Assembly (NCBI GenBank): GCA_002409595.1 | Contig: DHNQ01000020.1 | Span: 1 to 64,000, forward strand | DNA: 64,000 nt | DNA from: Dysgonomonas sp. UBA5412 | GTDB lineage: Bacteria; Bacteroidota; Bacteroidia; Bacteroidales; Dysgonomonadaceae | Direction: 5' to 3' | The notes under the pieces: model-generated | What the model was told of the DNA's origin: nothing | The model's database searches: none | Seen by the model: only the letters and a program-made list of their open reading frames with translations | Translations under genes and position numbers: made by a program | Shown here: piece after piece, positions 1-5,327 of the stretch | Position numbering within the stretch: the stretch's first letter is position 1 | Layout: every line of letters begins with the position of its first letter

Positions 1-178
1 GTGATAAGTAGGGCGGTTTGTTTGTTTTATGCATTTTAAAGCGATTTAAGAGACTTTCTTCGTTTTTGATATAAGAGTATGGAAAAATGCAAACAAGTAC
101 TTAGAGAGAATGTATTAAAGCGAGATGTGTATTTTTTATACGTTGCAAAGAATTTGAAAATTTTTTAATATTTTTTCG

Positions 179-218
179 TGCAAGGTCTTGCATATTAAAA
201 AAACAGTTTGTATATTTA
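179..218 (+). promoter_or_regulatory. Element promoter with palindromic operator
   Basis: A Bacteroides-type promoter is visible: a -33 CTTG at 187-190, a 20-bp spacer, and a -7 TATATTTA at 211-218. The palindrome TGCAAG-GT-CTTGCA (179-192) overlaps the -33 element, as expected for a repressor site. The downstream genes 483-4357 are all on this strand, so this is probably the main promoter of the mobile-element operon. The repressor is unknown; the 483-680 HTH protein is one candidate. Confidence 0.45.
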
Positions 219-227
219 CCGAGTTAT

Positions 228-312
228 AGAGATAACTAAGAAAGTGTAGCGACTTTGGCGAGTCCTACACGTTCTATATTTTTTCAGAAGCTTTCCGTAA
301 CGGGATATCTCT
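228..312 (+). promoter_or_regulatory. Structured 5' leader with attenuator-like hairpin
   Basis: The roughly 250-nt leader before the first element gene contains a hairpin at 244-270: GTGTAG/CTACAC arms with an inner GACT/AGTC stem. An AT-rich run ending in six T's (271-286) follows it, resembling an intrinsic attenuator. Outside it, AGAGATA (228-234) is complementary to TATCTCT (306-312) and could form an alternative outer stem. The rest of 1-482 holds no convincing gene. Confidence 0.35.
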
Positions 313-482
313 TAGGTAGATACAGCATTCTTTTATCTTAATGGCACAAATATACGACAACATTTTGGATAATCACTAAGAAAAAATGTTAAAAGTAGTA
401 TCTTTTCGTATTGGTGCAGTTGTAAGTATCTATTAATGCCCTTTTATGGATTGCTATTTATAAACTAAAATCTATTTACTGA

Positions 483-680
483 ATGGCAACAACCAAAAAA
501 GAAAAGTTTTTAACGATCAAGGAGATATGCGAGAAGTATCGCATTAATCCTTCAACACTTTACAGATGGAGAAGATCCGGTAAAGTATCGACTATGAAAT
601 TAGGTAACACGAGAGTGTTATTTGATGAAGCAGCGTTTCAAAGGGAATTATTAGTACAAACACAAACACAAATTGCATGA
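483..680 (+). CDS. Excisionase-family helix-turn-helix DNA-binding protein
   Basis: A 65-residue protein made almost entirely of one MerR/excisionase-like winged helix-turn-helix (HTH_17 type). The segment TIKEICEKYRINPSTLYRWR (residues 11-30) is the recognition unit, followed by a basic wing (KVSTMKLGNTRVLFD). Proteins of this size and fold sit at the head of replication or excision operons in Bacteroidota integrative elements and act as excision factors or local regulators. The stop codon overlaps the next start (ATGA at 677), so the two genes are probably translationally coupled. Which of the two roles it plays cannot be decided here. Confidence 0.8.
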   Translation: MATTKKEKFLTIKEICEKYRINPSTLYRWRRSGKVSTMKLGNTRVLFDEAAFQRELLVQTQTQIA

Positions 681-2266
681 TTACACAAACAGCGAGCCCC
701 GCAGGGAGTGCAGGGCAAAAAGGTAAATTAGAGGGAGATATGTCATTGAATAACAGTAGTAAAGATAGCGAAAATAGGTTAACCTTGCAAGACCTTAAAA
801 ACGATATCGAGTCTAATATCCGAAAGATCGATGCAATAAAGCAGGAACGAGAAAAAACGGTATTAACTCAAGACAAAAGCAAAAACAAGACCGAAATTTT
901 AAAAGCACTGATTAAACAATGTATGCCAGTAGATTTTGTTGGGAAATTACATCCTACACTATCAAAGGAGGAACGAGCGGACATAAAAATAAAACGTCCA
1001 GAACTAAAGGTTCTAATTGTTGAGGAAATTTTACAGCATGCACAAAAAAACAATTGGTCGTTATGTAAACAAGGTGGATCTTGTTACTTATATAATGGTG
1101 CATATTGGGAAACATTGACAGATGATGATGTAAAGCACTTTATATCTTCATGTGCTATGAGATTAGGTGTAAAACACGTTCTTGCAAAAGAATGTCAATT
1201 TGTTGACGATCTATATAAGCAATTTCTTTTTTCGGCACACCTCCAACCACCTACATTTGAACCCAACAAGGTACTGATAAATTTACAGAATGGTACGTTT
1301 GAAGTAACAACGGAAACGCAGGATTTACGAGCATTCAGCGAAGCCGATTTTTTAACTTATCAGTTACCATTTAGTTATGATGAAACAGCCACGGCACCCA
1401 TATTTCAAGAATACCTTGATAGAGTATTGCCGGATAAAACAGCACAAGCAGTTCTATCTGAATATGCAGGCTATTTATTTATCAGGCATGGAAGCGGATT
1501 AAAATTTGAAAAATGTCTTATTCTTTATGGTAACGGAGCTAACGGAAAATCCGTATTCTTTGAGGTGTTGACGGCTTTACTTGGTCGTGATAACGTTAGT
1601 ACGTATCAGCTTTCTGACCTTACAGACAAGACAGGTTACTATAGAGCTGAAATAGCCGATAAGTTGCTTAATTATTCCAGTGAAATTAGCAAAGGAATGG
1701 ATTGTGATATGTTTAAAAAGTTAGCCAGCGGAGAAACTTTTACGGCTCGGAGTCCATACGGACGACCGTTTGAGGTTCGGAATTATGCGAAAATGATATT
1801 TAATGCTAATGAATTACCAAAAGACACGGAGCAAAATAATGCCTTTTATCGCAGATTTGTAATAATTCCGTTTGATGTAACTATTCCAGCAGAAGAACAA
1901 GATAAAGAATTGCATCAGAAAATTATAAGCAACGAACTTGCAGGTGTTTTTAATTGGGTGTTAGATGGATTGAAACGACTTCTTTTAAATAAAAAATTCA
2001 CCAATTGTAATGCAATAGAAGAAACCTTAGAACGATATAAGACCGAGAGCGACAGCGCACAAATGTTTCTTATTGAGAATAATTATCATCAAAGTAATAC
2101 AGACCGAATGCGTTTAAGCGACTTATACCAGCACTATAGAAGCTTCTGTAACGATGATGGTTATAGAGCTTGTGGTATTCGTGTTTTCTCCGACAGGTTA
2201 CGAAGAAAAGGTTTTGACGTGATAAAGAGCGGTGATAGATATGTTTATATAGAAAAAGTAGCCTAA
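677..2266 (+). CDS. Phage/plasmid primase-helicase, P4/D5 family
   Basis: A 529-residue protein with the C-terminal superfamily 3 helicase module of the D5/P4 primase family. Visible motifs are Walker A GNGANGKS (residues 285-292), the Walker B-like strand KLLNYSSEI (329-337), sensor MIFNANELP (373-381) and an arginine-rich YRRF (about 393-396). The N-terminal part (about 1-110) is coiled and charged and has no obvious archaeo-eukaryotic primase motif; the following region resembles the D5_N domain. Such proteins unwind and prime DNA at the origin of satellite phages and integrated plasmids. The start at 677 overlaps the previous stop. An internal ATG at 740 has a better ribosome-binding site (AGAGGGAG) and may be the true start (508 residues). 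Confidence 0.85.
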   Translation: MITQTASPAGSAGQKGKLEGDMSLNNSSKDSENRLTLQDLKNDIESNIRKIDAIKQEREKTVLTQDKSKNKTEILKALIKQCMPVDFVGKLHPTLSKEERADIKIKRPELKVLIVEEILQHAQKNNWSLCKQGGSCYLYNGAYWETLTDDDVKHFISSCAMRLGVKHVLAKECQFVDDLYKQFLFSAHLQPPTFEPNKVLINLQNGTFEVTTETQDLRAFSEADFLTYQLPFSYDETATAPIFQEYLDRVLPDKTAQAVLSEYAGYLFIRHGSGLKFEKCLILYGNGANGKSVFFEVLTALLGRDNVSTYQLSDLTDKTGYYRAEIADKLLNYSSEISKGMDCDMFKKLASGETFTARSPYGRPFEVRNYAKMIFNANELPKDTEQNNAFYRRFVIIPFDVTIPAEEQDKELHQKIISNELAGVFNWVLDGLKRLLLNKKFTNCNAIEETLERYKTESDSAQMFLIENNYHQSNTDRMRLSDLYQHYRSFCNDDGYRACGIRVFSDRLRRKGFDVIKSGDRYVYIEKVA

Positions 2267-2302
2267 AGAATCTATTTTGACAGAAAAAAAAGTTCTTAAA
2301 CC

Positions 2303-2367
2303 ATCGTCCATTGCGTCCGTTGCGTCCAGATTTTTGATATTTGGACGATGCGGACGATGCGGACGAT
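2303..2367. repeat. Inverted array of six 9-bp-spaced CGTCC repeats (candidate iterons)
   Basis: In the 121-bp gap between the primase-helicase and DUF6371 genes, the core CGTCC occurs at 2305, 2314 and 2323. Its complement GGACG occurs at 2343, 2352 and 2361. Each arm therefore has an exact 9-bp period, and the arms face each other around about 2335. As RNA the arms (2303-2328 and 2342-2367) could also pair imperfectly; I count 19 matches in 26. Iteron arrays of this kind are bound by P4-type alpha proteins at origins, so an origin or copy-control role is inferred. Confidence 0.6.
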
Positions 2368-2387
2368 AAAAAACAAACATTTTTTTT

Positions 2388-3452
2388 ATGACATACACCA
2401 CTCAATTAGAAAAAACCAGCCGTAAACATATTTGCCCTTCATGTGGAAAAAGAACATTTGTAAGATATGTCGATGCAGACAATAAACATATTGATGAGAA
2501 TTGCGGACGTTGTGATAGATCGGACAATTGCGGATACCATAATCCACCACGAGAGTTTGTAGATAATAACGAGATACGAGAATATAAGCCTATACCACCA
2601 GCACCACCAAGACCGACAGACTTTCTTGATACGAAATTCATTGAATCGGGTAGTTATGCTTTGGGCGGTCGATTGTATGAGTATAGCATGATACGAAACA
2701 ATAACCTCAATTATTATCTACTCGATTTGTTCGATTGGTGGACGGTCAAATATTTGCAAGATATATTCTTTATTGGGAGCTTCACAGATGGAGCAATAAC
2801 ATTCCCTTATATTGATGAGAACGGAAAATTGCGTTCGCTGAAACGGCAACAATATGATAAGGAGACGGGCAAACGATCAAAAACGGAAAACAGCTATCTA
2901 TTGCATAAAGCATTATCCGGCAATGATAATTTTAATTACAAAGGTTGTTTATTTGGCATGCACCAGATCAGAGCCAAATACAGCAAAGGTAAAACGATCT
3001 GTATTGCCGAGGGTGAGAAAGCGGCTATCATAGCATCGGGGCAATTTCCCCAATGGCTCTGGATGGCTACAGGTGCGAGAGATTGGTTTAATGAGCATAG
3101 TTTAGAGCCGATTAAAGACCGTAATATTATCTTATTTCCCGATACATCAAAGGACGGAAAAACCTTCGAGAAATGGAAGCAAATAGCTGATAGGTACAAG
3201 GCTAAAGGTTATGATGTATCTGTATCGGATATGCTCGAAAAAGGTTGCACACAGGAGCAAAAAGAGCAAGGATATGACATAGGCGATCTGCTGCATAATA
3301 AATTAGTTAAAGAGAAACTACCAACAGAACCTTTGCCCGAACCCATGCCCGATATTAAGGCAGAAGAATTTTCGCCAATGGTAAAAGAAATGATAGTAGC
3401 TAACCCAGCATTATTAAATCTGATAAATACATTTGATTTAGTTGCTGTATAA
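2388..3452 (+). CDS. DUF6371-like zinc-finger/TOPRIM-type replication protein
   Basis: A 354-residue protein with an N-terminal zinc ribbon (Cys16, Cys19, Cys39, Cys42, with Cys48 and His51 nearby). A TOPRIM-like domain lies in the C-terminal half: the acidic strand ICIAEGEKAAI (about residues 204-214), then IILFPDTSKDGKTFEKW (about 246-262). This combination resembles CHC2-zinc-finger DnaG primases and the DUF6371 family of Bacteroidota mobile elements. It may supply the primer-synthesis or nuclease activity that the adjacent SF3 helicase protein seems to lack. It is co-directional with its neighbours, separated from the helicase gene by the repeat array. Exact biochemical activity is inferred. 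Confidence 0.7.
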   Translation: MTYTTQLEKTSRKHICPSCGKRTFVRYVDADNKHIDENCGRCDRSDNCGYHNPPREFVDNNEIREYKPIPPAPPRPTDFLDTKFIESGSYALGGRLYEYSMIRNNNLNYYLLDLFDWWTVKYLQDIFFIGSFTDGAITFPYIDENGKLRSLKRQQYDKETGKRSKTENSYLLHKALSGNDNFNYKGCLFGMHQIRAKYSKGKTICIAEGEKAAIIASGQFPQWLWMATGARDWFNEHSLEPIKDRNIILFPDTSKDGKTFEKWKQIADRYKAKGYDVSVSDMLEKGCTQEQKEQGYDIGDLLHNKLVKEKLPTEPLPEPMPDIKAEEFSPMVKEMIVANPALLNLINTFDLVAV

Positions 3453-3482
3453 AAATATCAACCCCAAAACAGAAAGGAGGTA

Positions 3483-3578
3483 ATGTATGAAGTGAAGTAT
3501 AATCTGTCTAAATCCGTAGAATTTACGGCACAAAAAAAAGGTGCTATAGTTCCCAACCAATGCACCCTAATTATTTAA
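3483..3578 (+). CDS. Small ORF of unknown function in mobile element
   Basis: A 31-codon ORF beginning MYEVKYNLSK and ending TLII lies between the DUF6371 and KilA-N-like genes. An almost perfect Shine-Dalgarno (GAAAGGAGG) ends at 3480, only two bases before the ATG. That spacing is tight, and Bacteroidota rarely use strong Shine-Dalgarno sequences. It could be a genuine small protein, a leader peptide, or a remnant of a larger gene. I do not recognise it. Confidence 0.35.
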   Translation: MYEVKYNLSKSVEFTAQKKGAIVPNQCTLII

Positions 3579-3580
3579 CC

Positions 3581-3594
3581 GAGTCGAAAGACTC
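3581..3594 (+). other. Short RNA hairpin with GAAA tetraloop
   Basis: GAGTC-GAAA-GACTC is a perfect 5-bp stem closed by a stable GNRA tetraloop, 16 bases before the ATG at 3611. No T-tract follows, so it is not a terminator. It may act as an intercistronic mRNA stabiliser or processing signal. Confidence 0.4.
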
Positions 3595-3610
3595 ATAATA
3601 TTTAAAATGA

Positions 3611-4357
3611 ATGAATACAAATATAACTATGAAATCCGAAGATCGCAAGTTATTTGGCGTGATTATTCGGCAACAAACAAAAACAGGCTTCTTAAATGTA
3701 TCTGACTTGACGGCTGCTTATGAAGCGGAACGGGCAAAAAAAGGGTGGAGTTATCGAACTCTACAACACGTGTTAGACTCAGTTGAAAATGCAGAGCGAA
3801 TATTCTATATTCTAAACAAGAGAGGCTATTTAATTGATGATGAACACGGTATCATAAACAACGGAATTCCGTGTTTTATGGATATGATTAAGAATCAAAG
3901 TCTTACAAAAATTCTCAAATCTCTGAAAGCATATAAAACTACTGGGCGAGGCGAAAATAAAACTGTGTGGACTGATCCGTACATTTGGATGCTAATAGCA
4001 ATGGAGCTTCACCCCGAAATTTACGCTACTACCGTTATATGGTTAGGTGATAAACTTCTCCTAAATCGAATCGAAGCAGGGAATATGTATAAAGGCTTAA
4101 CGAAGGCTATATCTAATTTCCCCGATGTGGATTATAAAGAATTGGGAAAAGCCCTAAACTTTATAATATTCAACAGAAACGAAACAGGAATAAGAAATAC
4201 AGCAACGGAGCAGCAACTTAAAGAGCTGGAGGATTTAGAGAAGTATCTTGCAATGCTTATCGAGATGGGACATACAGAATCATTTGATAAGCTGGTCGAT
4301 GAATTGAGAGCAATGTATAATAAGAAGTGGGGTAACATCAAGAAAATATCTGCATGA
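3611..4357 (+). CDS. KilA-N-like phage-type protein
   Basis: A 248-residue protein. The segment from about residue 115 (GRGENKTVWTDPYIWMLIAM) to about 165 (LNRIEAGNMYKGL) follows the pattern of KilA-N DNA-binding domains in phage antirepressors: a short Gly/Thr-rich lead, a Trp-x-(H/D)P helix, then an R-x-E-x-G-x-Y turn. The N-terminal part (about 1-95) looks like a separate helical domain. An internal Met at residue 7 is an alternative start. It ends the element's gene row and is followed by a clear terminator at 4389. A regulatory role in element maintenance is inferred; the domain call rests on motif pattern only. Confidence 0.45.
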   Translation: MNTNITMKSEDRKLFGVIIRQQTKTGFLNVSDLTAAYEAERAKKGWSYRTLQHVLDSVENAERIFYILNKRGYLIDDEHGIINNGIPCFMDMIKNQSLTKILKSLKAYKTTGRGENKTVWTDPYIWMLIAMELHPEIYATTVIWLGDKLLLNRIEAGNMYKGLTKAISNFPDVDYKELGKALNFIIFNRNETGIRNTATEQQLKELEDLEKYLAMLIEMGHTESFDKLVDELRAMYNKKWGNIKKISA

Positions 4358-4388
4358 AATAAGACCATTGTTCTAATCTAACACTAAG

Positions 4389-4417
4389 CACCCAGTTTAA
4401 CCGCTGGGTGTTTTTTT
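4389..4417 (+). terminator. Rho-independent terminator after element operon
   Basis: The stem CACCCAG (4389-4395) / CTGGGTG (4404-4410) has an 8-nt loop and is followed by seven T's (4411-4417). It closes the rightward gene row ending at 4357. Confidence 0.85.
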
Positions 4418-4597
4418 ATGTGGATTAGGATGTATTCGCCTCGAAAGTTGCAAAAAAGTTTATTCTATTGATTTTCGGATTGAGGGAGGTGGAGGAATAG
4501 CAATATAGTTGTCATTGCAACCATTTTAAAGATAGTAAGTACACTTATTATTTTATCAACTCGGATAGGCTAAAAATGATGTTTTGAAAACACTTTG

Positions 4598-4617
4598 TGT
4601 GCAAATAATGTGCAAAT
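4598..4617. repeat. Direct repeat TGTGCAAAT, 11-bp period
   Basis: Two exact copies of TGTGCAAAT (4598-4606 and 4609-4617) are phased one helical turn apart, about 80 bp from the tRNA-Cys 3' end. In an integrative element such phased repeats next to a tRNA can be integrase or excisionase arm sites. The rest of 4418-4642 shows no gene. Confidence 0.3.
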
Positions 4618-4642
4618 TGTTAAATTAGGCTGGAAAAGAAAA

Positions 4643-4677
4643 ACGCTAACCTGCTTATTTATTGCGGATTAGCGTTA
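4643..4677 (-). terminator. Terminator downstream of tRNA-Cys
   Basis: The stem AACGCTAA (4643-4650) / TTAGCGTT (4670-4677), read leftwards, is followed by a T-rich run (TTTCTTTTCC). It begins 19 bases past the tRNA 3' end and fits as its transcription terminator. Confidence 0.65.
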
Positions 4678-4695
4678 TTTTCATTAAAAACTGTG

Positions 4696-4766
4696 AGGTT
4701 CCTGGCGGATTCGAACCGCCGTCAACGGTTTTGCAGACCGGTGCCTAACCACTCGGCCAAGGAACC
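4696..4766 (-). tRNA. tRNA-Cys (anticodon GCA)
   Basis: Read on the minus strand, the acceptor arms GGTTCCT and AGGAACC pair perfectly, the anticodon loop is CTGCAAA (anticodon GCA), and the T-arm contains GGTTCGAATCC. The discriminator base is U, as tRNA-Cys requires. The length is 71 nt and CCA is not encoded. The 3' end faces the mobile-element region, and tRNA 3' ends are common integration targets. Confidence 0.95.
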
Positions 4767-4921
4767 ATTTTGAGTTAGCGATTGCAAAGATATAACAATT
4801 TCCTCAATTCGCAAGAAAATAACTGTTTTTTATCTATGAAAACTAGCACCTGTAACCCTTTTAAGACTAAATAAGTCTTACTCATTATATAGCAACAAAT
4901 AAATATCTTACTTGTATATGA

Positions 4922-5311
4922 TTAATCTATTGGTACAGTATCTGAAAATGTGATAGGCTCCCATTCATCTTTATGTTCTGATATTTCTACTTTAACAACC
5001 CCTTTACGCAGCATATCCAATTCTCTGGCAGCAGCATGAGACAAATCTATTATCCTTTTTTTTCCAAATGGGCCGCGATCTATAACTTTGACGATAACTT
5101 CTTTGTTGTTATCCAGATTTTTAACTTTCAATAATGTTCCAAATGGATATGTCTTATGAGCACAAACCAGACTGTCTTTGTGATACATTTCACCACTGGC
5201 AGTTCTTCTTTTGTTGAATTTTTTTCCATAGAATGTTGCATGTCCAATATCCTGAGCATGAAGTGCTATAATAAAAATTAAAAATGTGAATAGAATAATA
5301 GTTTTCTTCAT
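4922..5311 (-). CDS. rlpA: RlpA-family septal ring/lytic transglycosylase-like lipoprotein or secreted protein
   Basis: A 129-residue protein: a signal peptide (residues 1-20, ending ALHAQ) followed by a single double-psi beta-barrel domain. It shows the RlpA signature GHATFYGKKFNKRRTASGE (about 23-41), the catalytic-type VKVIDRGPF (about 74-82) and IIDLSHAAARELD. RlpA proteins cleave peptidoglycan glycan strands lacking stem peptides. This one has no SPOR domain, which is common in Bacteroidota. There is no lipobox Cys, so it is probably periplasmic. It lies 16 bp downstream of the large PPDK_N-like gene and may share its transcript. Confidence 0.85.
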   Translation of the reverse strand: MKKTIILFTFLIFIIALHAQDIGHATFYGKKFNKRRTASGEMYHKDSLVCAHKTYPFGTLLKVKNLDNNKEVIVKVIDRGPFGKKRIIDLSHAAARELDMLRKGVVKVEISEHKDEWEPITFSDTVPID

Positions 5312-5327
5312 AAAGTTATTTTGTGTG

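Noticed and set aside
1..34. Minus-strand frame MHKTNKPPYLS running off the left edge
   Set aside because: Only 11 codons are visible. It could be the start of a leftward element gene but nothing supports it.
79..168. 29-codon plus-strand ORF in the left flank
   Set aside because: Very AT-rich, no family resemblance, and it lies upstream of the identified promoter.
347..354. Minus-strand TATATTTG resembling a -7 element
   Set aside because: No -33 match at the proper distance and no leftward gene to serve.
2303..2367. CRISPR-like reading of the repeats
   Set aside because: Units are only 9 bp, without spacers, and are arranged in inverted arms. No cas genes are in the window.
2070..2405. 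Two overlapping minus-strand ORFs with HRPHRPHRP
   Set aside because: They are antisense to the helicase gene; the repeat comes from the CGTCC array, not from a protein.
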